Shown: positions 9,746 through 20,739, numbered from the stretch's first letter. The stretch: 64,000 bases of DNA from Orthosia cruda (GCA_964057195.1 OZ059852.1:12823233-12887232), one strand, 5' to 3'. Numbers and translations are program-made. The notes: a model not told the origin generated them from the sequence alone.

Positions 9746-10355
9746 ATTCTATTTATATCTGAGTATCTATTATATACTCAGATACAAATATCCTGTCCCG
9801 CGCCCCGGAGTTGAGAAGAGCCTCCCGGGCCCTTCCAACCCTGGAAAGAAGAGGCTCACTACGTAATCCAACACTTCGGTACATCCAGCAGTCCAACACT
9901 CTCCATCCACGATTTCCCCTCCTATATATTCCCTTATTACTCATATTGGTACATTAGGATAGCTTTATTGAGTTTATCTTATTTTATAAGGTTTCGTACC
10001 CGAAAGTTCCAAACGGAGCCCTATTGATGTCACGAAGTCTGACACGCAATTGGCCGGTTTTCCTATAAAATCCAGTAATCGGAACTTCGATAAAGAATAC
10101 ACTAGATTCCCGGTCAGCGCTTCAAAAACGGGCCGAAAAATATGGCCACAAATACGGTTGTGGCACTATTTTTTATTTATTTAATTAAGGTTCACCAACA
10201 GTTGTTACAGATATTTACAGATAGGAACATATAAGCAATTGTGTCTTAAATCTAACTGCACAACAAATTACAGACAAACACCACATGCAAATTGCTTTTT
10301 TGTAATTATAAAAACTTAATGTACTTAAATTCTAGAAAGTTATATTAATACTATA
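9746..10355. repeat. Interspersed repeat fragments between LINE relics
   Basis: At about 9990-10090 lie broken pieces of the 'GGTTTCGTACCC ... TTGGCCGGTTTT' repeat whose complete copy is at 58.61-58.91 kb. TCTGAGTATCTATTATATACTCAGA at 9758-9782 is a small palindrome. Bases 10150-10355 are AT-rich and probably the 3' end of the LINE whose C-terminus starts at 10619. Confidence 0.5.
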
Positions 10356-10619
10356 CTAATTATGTCTAACAAACTTCGATATTGAGTCTGCGTGGACGTC
10401 AACCAGGTCGCTGCGTTCGTTTATGAGTTTGCACATGCGGGGTATAGGCGAATTAGCACCAAACACTGTATGGCGAAGAGGTGGAGCTAAGGGTGTTATG
10501 GGTTTGCGAGGTGGTCTACGGGATACTCTGAAATTGAACCTACAGCAGCAGTTTATGTGAAACCTTATCAAACGCCTTGCTAAAGTCCGTATAAACAGCA
10601 TCAACCTGTACTCCCCCAT
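10356..10619 (-). pseudogene. C-terminal end of the broken CR1/jockey-like LINE
   Basis: Reads VSRRPPRKPITPLAPPLRHT and VFGANSPIPRMCKLINERSD, the conserved end of the non-LTR family whose earlier parts lie at 11246-13860. It is separated from them by a plus-strand fragment of another LINE. Confidence 0.65.
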
Positions 10620-10629
10620 ACTGAGTTAG

Positions 10630-11225
10630 TACTGAGGCCTTACCGGTACTTGCTGGCTGTACTTCCGGTCGACCTTGAAGTGCAGCGACGTGCTGCTATG
10701 TACTATTCCGCAAAAGAGACCATGGACGCGGACTTTTTAACGCGGAGTGACCGTGCCAAAATCTCTAGATTATTTAAACCACATATTGACGTCTGGGAGG
10801 AACTTTTATCCGAATGGCAATGTAGGTGGGATAATTCCATCAAGGGCCGACACCTCCATCAATTCTTTCCATCCGTTCGCGTGCGGCTGGCCAGGACGTG
10901 GCTGGAGGTGGATCACTGTGTTGCCCAATTTCTCACAGGGCATGGTAACTTTAAAAGTAAATTATTTTCCTTCAAGCTTGTTGCCTCGCCATTATGTCAG
11001 TGTTCTACATCTGACTGTGAATATATACAATCTGCACATCATATCTTATGGGAGTGTATTCTTTGGCAGAATGAACGCAATACTATGTTGAATAATGTAC
11101 AGGCTGTATCAGGAGCCGTTTACTATACGGACCTTGTGGAAACTAGAACAAATTTCCGTGCGTTCAAGCGCTTTTGCCATACCTATTATTGGAATCAAAT
11201 ATAACAGCTCACAATGTTAGGACCC
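10630..11225 (+). pseudogene. LOA/R1-like LINE C-terminal fragment
   Basis: An open frame of 184 codons (10650-11204) reads WEELLSEWQCRWDNSIKGRH, QFFPSVRVRLARTWLEVDH, QFLTGHGNFKSKLFSF and a Cys/His cluster CQCSTSDCEYIQSAHHILWEC. This is the tail following RNase H in RNase-H-bearing LINE clades (LOA, R1, I). It stays open, which suggests limited age, but has no catalytic domain. It lies inside the minus-strand LINE. Confidence 0.7.
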
Positions 11226-11245
11226 ATTAATATTAATGCAAATTT

Positions 11246-11914
11246 TTATCCGTGGTGCTTGGCAACTGGGCTTATCCCAGTTGTAAACGACCCTTTGTGC
11301 CTATTGGTCTTGTTTGTTCTGTCTCCTGCTTGATATGGAGGGAAGTGGAAATTTGTGTTTTTCTTACTCCTCCATTTTCTTTTCTGATTAATTTCGTTGC
11401 GGGATCCAAGACAGTTAAATTCATTCTCCGGGACTTCGTCGAGCTTCATTGCCTCGGCGCTTTTCTGGTGGTCGCCACTGTTGATTCTGGCTTTCAGGAG
11501 TTGCAGTGGTTTGGGAATAGTGCGGTGGGATTGTACTCCCCCATCCATGGCTTCGCATTTGGCTTCAACAAAGGACACTAGATTTGAACTCGTGGATTTG
11601 TTCTTTACAAAGCCGTGCTGATGGTGGCTTAAGAACTTGGAAAAATAACGCTGAATATGTGGACAAATCAATGACTCTAATATTTTACCAAAAATCGAAA
11701 GGATGGATATTGGTCTATAGTTCTTTACGTCACATGGGTCTCCACTCTTGTAGACCGACACTACTTTCGCCTGTTTCCACTCTTTAGGGAATTGACCAGA
11801 TCGGATTGAGGCATTATATATCTTCGCCAAAGGAACAGCCAGGTTAGGTGCACATTTGGCAATAAATAGTGGCGGTATATCATCTGGGCCTGCCCCCTTC
11901 GTAACTAGTATCAA
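11246..11914 (-). pseudogene. CR1/jockey-like LINE, reverse transcriptase part
   Basis: The frame begins with TKGAGPDDIPPLFIAKCAP and continues LAKIYNASIRSGQFPKEWK, YKSGDPCDVKNYRPISILS and HHQHGFVKNKSTSSNLVSF, reverse transcriptase blocks 1-3. After residue ~125 homology stops: SHRTIPKPLQLLKARINSGD and the following 100 residues do not look like reverse transcriptase, so the catalytic YADD region has been replaced or deleted. Confidence 0.7.
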
Positions 11915-12566
11915 GTCTTTTTAATTTTTCTTCAACATTTTCATATTTGATGTCCACTGAAGCTATACTGCCTGACTGTGTGGCTATTGCTTCCAGGTAT
12001 TCGGAGGCTACATAGTGTTGACTTGAATGTGATGTTGTTTCTTCTTTATAAATACTGCTATAATTTAAAGCAAATAGTTCATATATACCTTCTCCATTCG
12101 AAGATGTTATCGGACCATTAGTCATTGATGCTGGGTAAGAACTTTCTCCACCACGTTTATTCTTGGCAATAGATTCTTCTGTATTCTCAATGTAACTATT
12201 GTAACACTTTTTAGCGTAATTATCACATCGTTTGGATATTAATCTGAGCGATAGCATGTCAAGGGGATTCTTGTACTTTTTATACTTCATTCGAAGTTTG
12301 TTCTTTTCTTTTAATAAATTAAGAAGTTTCCTATCAAACCTTATTGGCACACTACTACCTGGCCTTCGGATGATAGGTACAAAAGCATTGATAGCTGATC
12401 CGATAATGCTGTAAAAAACTGCCACCATTTCGTCAACATTTTGGCAACATCCCAGACAGTCTTCCCAGTCCTTATCCTTCAAATACCTGTTTATTGCTTC
12501 ATAGTCGGCCCTATGAAAGTTCCTTTTTGCAATGCTATTAGCTTTTGGTTTTAGCGACTCCGTCAA
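11880..12566 (-). pseudogene. CR1/jockey-like LINE, endonuclease-to-RT linker
   Basis: Reads FHRADYEAINRYLKDKDWED, RFDRKLLNLLKEKNKLRMK and ISKRCDNYAKKCYNSYIENT, the linker between endonuclease and reverse transcriptase in this family. A related fragment is at 26104-26601. It overlaps the next frame by about 35 bases, showing a frameshift near 11900. Its upstream end is at the 21-base inverted repeat at 12549-12597. Confidence 0.7.
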
Positions 12567-12597
12567 TGTACAAGTGACATTGACGGAGTCGCTAAAA
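12549..12597. repeat. Perfect 21-base inverted repeat, 7-base spacer
   Basis: TTTTAGCGACTCCGTCAATGT is mirrored exactly after ACAAGTG. The repeated segment is part of the LINE coding region, so it appears to be a local inverted duplication rather than a regulatory site. Confidence 0.85.
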
Positions 12598-12989
12598 TAT
12601 CTAATGGAGGATGGTGAGGGTCTACAACACTTAAAGGATCCGCTTCACTAACGCAACAACCTGGAACGTCCACCAATACAACATCCAGTAGTCTACTGTT
12701 CTTGTTGATAATATCGGAGATTATTGACTGATGTAAAATCAATAAGAAGTTGATCGAGACTACTAATGTGCTGATTTTTGAGAGGATTATTTAAGTCATT
12801 CCAGTTTATAGTTCTCAAGTTAAAATCGCCCACGATGCATGTGTACGCATTATGGTAATCCTGGTAAGAATTACATTAAGCAATAAAATGGTTCAACATT
12901 GATTTAGAGACCGGTGGTGGCAAGTATACTGCACAAAGATCAAGACGGCGGAGAGATCTCGAGCGCTCGCATTGTATTTCTACAGATAC

Positions 12990-13322
12990 TCATAGATCCT
13001 TACAATTACTTTGTCTATTCAATAATCTTTTCGAAACTAGTTTTTTAGATACTGCAATCAAGGCACCTCCGCCATCCCTATCCCAGAGGTAGCCCGAACT
13101 TTCCCTGTATTTTCTATAGACCAAGTACCTACCATCAAACAGTTCTTTATTGCATAAACTATTATTAAGCCAAGTTTCTATCAGAATCAGAATATCGTAA
13201 TTACATGTTGCTATTTTACACAAAAAATCGTGCGTTTTCGTACGCAGGCGTCTTACATTTTGATAGTAAATCTCAATATTAAATAAGTTGAATTTTGTTT
13301 GTGGAATACAATTGACTTGCAT
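12990..13322 (-). pseudogene. CR1/jockey-like LINE, APE endonuclease N-terminus
   Basis: Reads IYYQNVRRLRTKTHDFLCK, YDILILIETWLNNSLCNKEL and GGGALIAVSKKL. These are the QNVR(G)LRTK, ETWL and GGG.LIAV motifs at the start of an apurinic-like endonuclease; the Glu in ETWL is the expected catalytic residue. The central endonuclease region (12600-12990) has stops in all readings. Confidence 0.7.
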
Positions 13323-13345
13323 AAAAAGTTACTACAAGGTTAAAC

Positions 13346-13860
13346 TTATTTCAACCTGTCCAAAGTGGCTATATCTTTTATCACTTTATATTCCGATGTA
13401 ACATCTTTACGCATTAAAATACTGCCACTTCTGATCCACACAAATTGGAATCCTAATTGTCTAGCTTTGATTCTTGCTGCGGCGTGGATTTCCCTGTTGG
13501 TCGCCGACAGATGCTCCATTACGTAGATAGGTTTTTTAGGTCCCGCCAATCCAATATGAGAAGAGTTCAATTTGTCCTGACTGTTTTTCTTGTTGAAGTC
13601 GACCGAAGCTGCCAAAAACTGATCACGTAGTCTCGGGGAGCTGAACTGAGTGACGATTGAACGAGGCCGCGGAGAGTCACGGTTTACTTTGGCAATACGT
13701 GTGCAGCTTAAAGCCTATGACCGACCCCAGCTGTTTTGCCAGGCTGATGACATTCTCTGTTTTGTTCTCTGGAACGCATTGAATCTCAATATTGCTGGAT
13801 CTAGCATGTTGCTCCATCTGGTTTACGCGATTCGTCAGCTTTATAATGGCGTTAGACATT
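13346..13860 (-). pseudogene. CR1/jockey-like LINE, ORF1 remains
   Basis: Two frames separated by a break near 13620-13680. The upstream part (13859-13677) starts MSNAIIKLTNRVNQMEQHAR, a short coiled-coil-like segment. The downstream part (13615-13346) ends in KPIYVMEHLSATNREIHAAA, QLGFQFVWIRSGSILMRK and IKDIATLDRLK, the nucleic-acid-binding C-terminal domain usual in ORF1 of this type. The stop at 13346 lies just upstream of the endonuclease start, as in an ordinary ORF1-ORF2 layout. Confidence 0.65.
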
Positions 13861-15140
13861 AGTTAATTTCAAATTAGTATGGTCCAATAATAGCCAACAT
13901 TAATACGTTAAAAATGTGCGTTCAAAAACTGTGCAAATCACCACCGTAATACCTTGTTTTTGTAAGGAATATCTATTTTCGGTAAGTTTATATCATTATG
14001 TGTTTTTCATAAAGTAAAAACCGTATTATTTAATAGTAAATATGAATCAATTACCAAATATTATGATTGTTTGACCAACGTTTGCGTCGAAAAAGCAAAC
14101 ACGCCAACTATTGTAACAAACATCGACTGTTCTGGAACAGAGAATGCATGGAGCAGTTTGTAATTGTAGCTTTTTTTTTAGCTTTCCTAATGATCCATAG
14201 AAAACGAAATAAAGTAACCCCGAAATTTCCTACATAGTGTTTCATTTTATAACGAGACCAACGAACAGCAATTGATTTTAATGTAGAAAGATAGGTAGAT
14301 AAGTGTGTTGAGTCATTTGAGCGACTTATTTTCGTTCTTCTATGATATAAAAAAAATAATTGATCGTTTCGACTCCACTTATTCCTTGTCCAAGCAGCGA
14401 GCTCGAACAAAATTTTGAAAATTCGAATTCCGAATTGCTTTTTTTGGCACATTGTAATTTAGACTTTAATACTTGCGTGTAAGACTAAATTTGTATTGAG
14501 CTCATATTTTTTTATTGCTTTGTACATAGTTTTGTGAATGCAACTTTAAACACTGCATTTAAGGTTGAATTTGCATTCAAGTATGTAGATTAGTTAGAAT
14601 TACCTAAACACAATTGGCGTCAGTTATAAAGATAAGTTTTGTATGGGATCCTATATCTAATGTATTCTTCATCGAAGAATCGGAACATTCCAATAATTTT
14701 TCAATAGTGCCGGTTTTTCTATACAATCTAGTAATTGGAACGTACCAATAATTTTTATGTGTCGAGTAAGTAGTGAGACGAGTTCTGGTACTACTACCAG
14801 AACTCGTCCGTGGTGGTCCGTGGTGCCGCTACCGGCATCGTGCGTGAAAAACGAGTGAGGAAGAGGGTAGACAGATATGTCAGCTCGTAAACAACACCCA
14901 CCCGCAAAGACTTTAGTTCTCGTGATCATGGCGCATGTAACGGTACCGAAATATCGAACTCTCAAACAAAATCAAAATATACATGGTAAATATCTCGAAA
15001 TAAATATTAATTCTAATGATTGTGACCATGTCAGCTTATAAACTTATAGTGTTCACAATGCTTCTAATAACAAAGCATCAAATAAATAAAACTATAATCA
15101 GAATTTATTCTAGTATATTAAAAAACTTCCGATATTACAT
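13861..15140. other. AT-rich stretch with no recognised gene
   Basis: A minus frame at 14108-14452 (114 codons) has no recognisable domain and low complexity. Bases 14705-14742 resemble 10055-10090 (CCGGTTTT.CTATA.AATC.AGTAAT.GGAAC), so part of this region is another dispersed repeat. GACGAGTTCTGGTA is mirrored perfectly around CTAC at 14777-14808. Confidence 0.45.
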
Positions 15141-17053
15141 GCCCTAGTAGCTAGAGCTATGTGGCTAGAACTATGCGGCAAGAGCTATGCGGCTAGAGCT
15201 ATGTGGCTAGATCTATGTGGCTAGCTAGTACTATGATGCTAGATCAGGATAGCTAGAGCTATGTGGCTAGAGCTATGTGGCTAGCTAGTACTATGATACT
15301 AGATCAGGATAGCTAGAGCTATGTGGCTAGAGCTATGTGGCTAGAGCTATGTGGCTAGAGCTATGTGGCTAGAGCTATGTGGCTAGATCTATGTGGCTAG
15401 CTAGTACTATGATGCTAGATCAGGATAGCTAGAGCTATGTGGCTAGAGCTATGTGGCTAGCTAGTACTATGATACTAGATCAGGATAGCTAGAGCTATGT
15501 GGCTAGAGCATGTGGCTAGAGCTATGTGGCTAGAGCTATGTGGCTAGAGCTATGTGGCTAGAGCTATGTGGCTAGAGCTATGTGGCTAGAGCTATGTGGC
15601 TAGAGCTATGTGGCTAGAGCTATGTGGCTAGAGCTATGTGGCTAGAGCTATGTGGCTAGAGCTATGTGGCTAGAGCTTTGTGGCTAGAGCTATGTGGCTA
15701 GATCAGGATAGCTAGAGCTATGTAGCTAGGACAGGATAGCTAGTGCAATGTAGCTTGAGCTATGTGGCTAGTTCTATGTAGCTAGAGCTATGTGGCTAGA
15801 GCTATGTGGCTAGAGCTATGTGGCTAGAGCTATGTGGCTAGAGCTATGTGGCTAGTGCTCTGTGGCTAGAGCTATGTGGCTAGAGCTATGTGGCTAGAGC
15901 TATGTGGCTAGTGCTCTGTGGCTAGAGCTATGTGGCTAGAGCTATGTGGCTAGATCAGGATAGCTAGAGCTATGTAGCTAGGACAGGATAGCTAGTGCAA
16001 TGTAGCTTGAGCTATGTGGCTAGTTCTATGTAGCTAGAGCTATGTGGCTAGAGCTATGTGGCTAGCTAGTGCTATGATGCTAGATCAGGATAGCTAGAGC
16101 TATGTAGCTAGATCAGGATAGCCAGAGCTATGTAGCTAGATCAGTATAGCTAGAGCTATTTAGCTAGGTTAGGATAGCTAGAGCTATGTAGCTAGGTCAG
16201 TATAGCTAGTGCAATGTAGCTAGAGCTACATACAGCTACAGCTGGATAGCAAGAGCTATGTAGCTAGAGCTACATACAGCTACAGCTGGATAGCAAGAGC
16301 TATGTAGCTAGAGCTATGTGGATAGAGCTGGATAGCTAGTGCAATGTAGCTAGAGCTACATACAGCTAGAGCTATGTGGCTAGTGCTATGTGGCTAGTGC
16401 TATGTAGCTAGTGCTATGTAGCTAGAGCTATGTGGCTAGAGCTCTGTGGCTAGCTAGTGCTATGATGCTAGATCAGGATAGCTAGAGCTATGTAGCTAAA
16501 TCAGGATAGCTAGAGCTATGTAGCTAGATCAGGATAGCTAGAGCTATGTAGCTAGGTCAGGATAGCTAGAGCTATGTAGCTAGGTCAGGATAGCTAGAGC
16601 TATGTAGCTAGGTCAGGATAGCTAGAGCTATGTAGCTAGGTCAGGATAGCTAGAGCTATGTAGCTAGGTCAGGATAGCTAGAGCTATGTAGCTAGGTCAG
16701 GATAGCTAGAGCTATGTAGCTAGAGCTACATACAGCTATAGCTGGATAACAAGAGCTATGTGGCTAGAGCTGGATAGCTAGTGCAATGTAGCTAGAGCTG
16801 GATAGCTAGAGCTATGTAGCTAGAGCAACATTCAGCTTGAGCTGGATAGCAAGAGCTATGTAGCTATACCTGGATAGCAAGAGCTATGTGTCTAGCTAGT
16901 GCTATGTAGCTAGAGCTATGTGGCTAGAGCTCTGTGGCTAGCTAGTGCTATGATGCTAGATCAGGATAGCTAGAGCTATGTAGCTAGATCAGGATAGCTA
17001 GAGCTAATTAGCTAGGTCAGGATAGCTAGAGCAATGTAGCTAGAGCTACATAC
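15141..17053. repeat. 14-bp minisatellite, left block
   Basis: Tandem copies of GCTAGAGCTATGTG with frequent variants such as GCTAGATCAGGATA and GCTAGTGCTATGTA, all 14 bases long, so the register holds across variants. A compound pattern appears (…CTATGTG x n, then CTAGTACTATGAT, then GATCAGGATA), and several longer blocks are repeated (about 15195-15330 and 15380-15505; 15690-15780 and 15955-16040). All frames contain TAG stops. The array resumes at 18550. Confidence 0.95.
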
Positions 17054-17833
17054 TAGTGGTGGTTAATATAACGTAAAGCAACTTTAAGAAGCGTGCTTAT
17101 TATACATAACATAAAGCAAACGCTATCGTGGCACTCACTTGGCGCTATGCGCTATTTGCTTATTTCGTTATAACGCAAGACCGCGCGAATCGCGCGCATC
17201 GCATAATCATAAATAATGCAAGAAGCAGGTGGCGCCAGACGGGCGCGGCGGCGGCCAGTCGTCGCGCACTAGCTGCTTTATTTACGTTTTTGTGACTGTT
17301 GCTGATTGTTATCGGTCGCACGCGTAATTTGCAATCTCGCGCGGCTCATGTAGTATACCTACGCTATTTTGCTTCATGCTTTTTAGTTTAAACAGTGATA
17401 GGACACGTAATATTGACTTAGTATAATTGTGTAAGTAAGGATGATTGATTGAGTGATTGCGTTGTTGTTTAATGTTTTGTTTTTGTGTGTGTATAGTGGA
17501 CGAAAATGTCTAAAAGAAATAGTGATTTACCAATATGGAACTTAAACTGAAATAGAACTGAAAGTACGAAGGAAAGTTTATTGTAAATTTTTTATCGTAA
17601 TAAATTCATAAAAGCGATGTAATATTTTTAAGCATGCTGTCTCTCCAACGAGTCCAACGCTAGGGTAGGAGCTGAGAGTTAACAGTCACCGCGCTTGTTT
17701 TATTCGTGCCCGAACCGCGCCCGAACGTTAAAAAGAAGCGCGTTGTAATAAAGCCTGTAAAATAACGCGCTTGAAATATTAAGCTTATAGCATTAAGCAA
17801 GTTATTGTCAAATAACAACTTTGAACACTACTA
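17054..17833. mobile_element. hAT-like non-autonomous element A
   Basis: Flanked by perfect 8-base direct repeats CTACATAC (17046-17053 and 17834-17841). Its ends TAGTGGTGGTTAA and TTGAACACTACTA are imperfect inverted repeats (three mismatches in 13). An 8-base duplication plus TAG.G-type ends fit the hAT superfamily. The 780 bases include a GC-rich centre (17170-17350) and no transposase. Element B follows after 11 bases. Confidence 0.8.
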
Positions 17834-17844
17834 CTACATACAGC

Positions 17845-18541
17845 TTAGTGCTGTGCGGAATCGATTATCAATAATCGATTATAAAGATTATCTTTTACAA
17901 TCGATTATCATTTAGATATTCGATTACAATCGATTATTGGAAGAAAGCTATTTAAATTATGGTAACCCTGCTTCTTTTTAGTAAAAACTCTAGGATGGTT
18001 CGGGATTGCCCCTATAATAGAGCAGTTTAATGCCAATGTATTTAAGTGCTTTATTATAAGGGAAATCCCAATTAAGTTTTTAGCATTTTTTTCGATTTTG
18101 AACCCATAAGTACATGAGACATACACGATATTCGATTTAGGCCCGATTTTCAATAGTCTTATAATATTTATCTGAGGCATACAAATGGCGGTTTTACAGC
18201 TTTTGTATAGAAAATCAAACGCGAGCATATAGATTATAAAAAAAAATGTCAAACGGCCATTTTTATTCCTCAGATAAAAGATAACAGTCTATTGAAAAAT
18301 CAACCCTTATTCGTTTGATTTTTAATATAAATAATAGTTTTCTTTTTTTAAATAAATAAGTTATTAAATTCTATTATTTTTATATCATTTTTATAACCTT
18401 TCTAAGACAATTTGTCACAGTTTTTATTTTAAACTAACTAATTATTGAACCAAATAATTATAAATCGATTATTAATCGATACCATATAATCTCATGCCCG
18501 ATTAATCGATTAGATAAATAATCGAATCGGCACAGCACTAA
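17845..18541. mobile_element. hAT-like non-autonomous element B
   Basis: Ends TTAGTGCTGTGCGGAATCGA and, reversed at the right side, TTAGTGCTGTGCCGATTCGA form inverted repeats of about 25 bases, followed inside by runs of ATCGATTAT. Flanks CATACAGC and ATTACAGC match at six of eight positions, consistent with an aged 8-base target duplication, but the repetitive target makes this weak. A 114-codon minus frame inside (17908-18252) shows no known domain. A smaller MITE lies within at 18140-18307. Confidence 0.65.
18140..18307. mobile_element. Palindromic MITE inside element B, TA flanks
   Basis: Left arm GGCCCGATTTTCAATAGTC...TTTATCTGAGGCATACAAATGG is mirrored by CCATTTTTATTCCTCAGATAAA...CTATTGAAAAATCAACCCT. 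TA dinucleotides flank both ends (18138-18139 and 18308-18309), as for Tc1/mariner-type MITEs. About 168 bp, non-coding. Confidence 0.75.
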
Positions 18542-18549
18542 ATTACAGC

Positions 18550-19505
18550 TATAGCTGGATAACAAGAGCTATGTAGCTAGAGCTATGTGGCTAGTGCTTT
18601 ATAGCTAGAACTATGTAGCTAGAGCTGGATAGACAGAGCTATGTTGCTAGATCAGGACAGCTATTACTATGTAGTTAGATCAGGATAGCAAGAGCTATAT
18701 AGCTAGATCAGTATATCTATTGCTACGTAGCTAGAGCTACATACAGCTAGAGCTGGATAGCTAGAGCTACGTAACTAGAGCTATGTAACTAGAGCTATGT
18801 AACTAGAGCTATGTAACTAGAGCTATGTAACTAGAGCTATGTAACTAGAGCTATGTAACTAGAGCTATGTAACTAGAGCTATGTAACTAGAGCTATGTAA
18901 CTAGAGCTATGTAACTAGAGCTATGTAGGTAGATCAGGATAGCTAGTGATATGTAGCTAGAGCTATGTAACTGGAGCTGGATAGCCTAGATACCCTGATC
19001 TATGTTGCTAGATCAGGGTATCTAAGGCTATGTAGCTAGATCAGGATAGCTAGTGCTATGTAGTTAGATGAGGATAGCTAGTGCTATGTAGCTAGTGCTA
19101 TGTAGCTAGAGCTATGTAAATAGAGCTGGATAGCCAGAGCTATGTTGCTAGATCAGGGTATCTATGTATCTAGATCAGGATAGTTAGAGATATGTAGCTA
19201 AAGCTATGTAAATAGAGCTATGTAGCTAGATCAGGATAGCTATTACTATGTTGCTAGAGCTATGTAACTGGAGCTGGATAGCAAGAGCTATATAGCTATA
19301 TCAGTATATCTAGTGCTACATACAGCTAGAGCTGGATATCTAGAGCTATGTAAATAGAGCTATTTAGCTAGAACTATGTAGCTAGAGCTATGTCGCTGGA
19401 TCAGGATAGCTAGGGCTGGATAGCTAGAACTAGTTAGCTAGAGCTGGATAGCTAGCGGCGGATAGCTAGATCTTGATAGCCAGAGCTGGATAGCTAGAGA
19501 TATGT
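18550..19505. repeat. 14-bp minisatellite, right block
   Basis: Continuation of the array at 15141-17053, with a homogeneous run of about ten AACTAGAGCTATGT units at 18773-18926 and otherwise more diverged copies (GGATAGCTAGAGC, GATCAGGATAGC). It was one array before elements A and B inserted. It stops abruptly at about 19505 in T-rich DNA. Confidence 0.9.
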
Positions 19506-19724
19506 TTTTTATTTTATTTCTTCATTCAATTTTTTTTACACTATTACATTCATTAATTCTACCAAACTGTAAAACAGTTTATCGGCAGTTTCTCTCGTGT
19601 CACAATATATTTCATATTATGTACTTATCAGCTCGAAGTTTTGTTTAAGATAGAAGTTCTTGGAATTGGGGAACACGTTTAGCAGAATTGGCCCCGATAA
19701 TTATTTATCTGCTTGTTCGTTTTT
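19506..19724. other. AT-rich spacer
   Basis: No gene recognised; lies between the end of the minisatellite and a truncated zinc-finger exon. Confidence 0.5.
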
Positions 19725-19801
19725 CTTTAGTTCTTCTGTAATTACATCTTCTAGTTTTGTTCTTCATATATGTACTTTTGGTTCCATCGCAACGGGCGCC
19801 C
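19725..19801 (-). pseudogene. Truncated copy of the terminal zinc-finger exon
   Basis: Matches the first ~75 bases of the terminal finger exons: acceptor-like ATCACAG, GGGCGCCCGTTGCGATGGAA, then CATATATGAAGAACAAAACT, with a one-base change of register relative to the paralogues (HIRR region). All fingers are missing. The intron side (19802-19960) is conserved, including CAAATGAACAGGGGTTTGAA. A dead duplicate, truncated toward the minisatellite. Confidence 0.75.
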
Positions 19802-19960
19802 CTGTGATTATAAAGTAAGTACCAAATTCAAAGTAAAATCAAATGAACAGGGGTTTGAATGTTTCACATTAACACAGAAGAGTTCCTTTTTATGTTGATC
19901 ATATAATCAAAAACATCACAAAAGATCAAAAAACAAGAGAGTGAAAGAGCACTATTTTCC

Positions 19961-20330
19961 CATTCCGTCATAGTTGCAAATAATCATGTAATACCTATTA
20001 TTTATTTATTATTTTATTTAGTATTTATTATTATATATATATTTAATTTATTATTATGTATGTTTATGAAAGTATTTATTAATTAGTTATATTTTTTTTC
20101 TATTTTATAGTAAATTGTTTGGTGTTTTTCTTTTTATTGCCCCTCTACACACGGTATCTACATATATCTTATTTTAAACTCTCCTCTCGCAGGTATGCTG
20201 GAAGAGATTTCTTTGAAATAAGCGTACCTTTGTACCTATTTCTGTTCCTTCTTCTTCTTGTGTCTTTATTATGTGTGTGTACATTAATGGTTAAATAAAT
20301 GAATAAATAAATAAACAATAAGTCACCTCA
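19961..20330. other. AT-rich duplicated intron-type sequence, no gene
   Basis: TTTATTATTTA-rich, low complexity from 20000 to 20100. A TTTCTTTGAAATAAGCGTACC stretch near 20205 is not assigned. Confidence 0.4.
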
Positions 20331-20334
20331 AATT

Positions 20335-20660
20335 TATTTAAATTAATGCACGGCTTGCGTTAGCGTCGGAATAGATCGCCTTCTTTATAGCTGTGTCATC
20401 TTTCACGCAAATTCATCCATCGTATCTTTGATCTTCCTCACCCCTTTAACCATCCACATTCATACTCAAAACTTTCCTCAAGACATGCTCCTCATATCTC
20501 CACAGCACATGTATGGGCATGGTTGTGTTGCAATCCACACTACCATTTCTTATTGTATTCACCTACGTAGTGTCAAACGTCCCTCTTAGCAATCTCACCT
20601 CAGCTGCATTCATTCCTTAAGTGGCCCAACATTCTGAACCGTACAAGCAGCTGACCTGCA
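20335..20660 (-). pseudogene. RTE-like reverse transcriptase C-terminus relic, copy 2
   Basis: Same relic as at 3.6 kb and 62.1 kb: GCACGGCTTGCGTTAGCGTC near 20347, the GATCTTCCTCACC block near 20433 and AAGTGGCCCAACATTCTGAA near 20618. Many stops. Confidence 0.6.
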
Positions 20661-20739
20661 TCTGCATCCTAATTGAGTATGTAGGTACAAATAATGCAAG
20701 CTTTACTTGCATTCATCATACTTCTTGCTAGTATTATAA

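Noticed and set aside
9753..9944. 63-codon minus ORF (MSNKGIYRRGNRGWRVL...)
   Set aside because: It overlaps LINE relic and repeat debris and has no domain or splice context.
17908..18252. 114-codon minus ORF as a gene
   Set aside because: It spans a nested MITE inside a hAT-like element and has no recognisable domain.
15141..19505. CRISPR-like array
   Set aside because: The repeats are contiguous 14-mers without unique spacers, in a eukaryotic genome.
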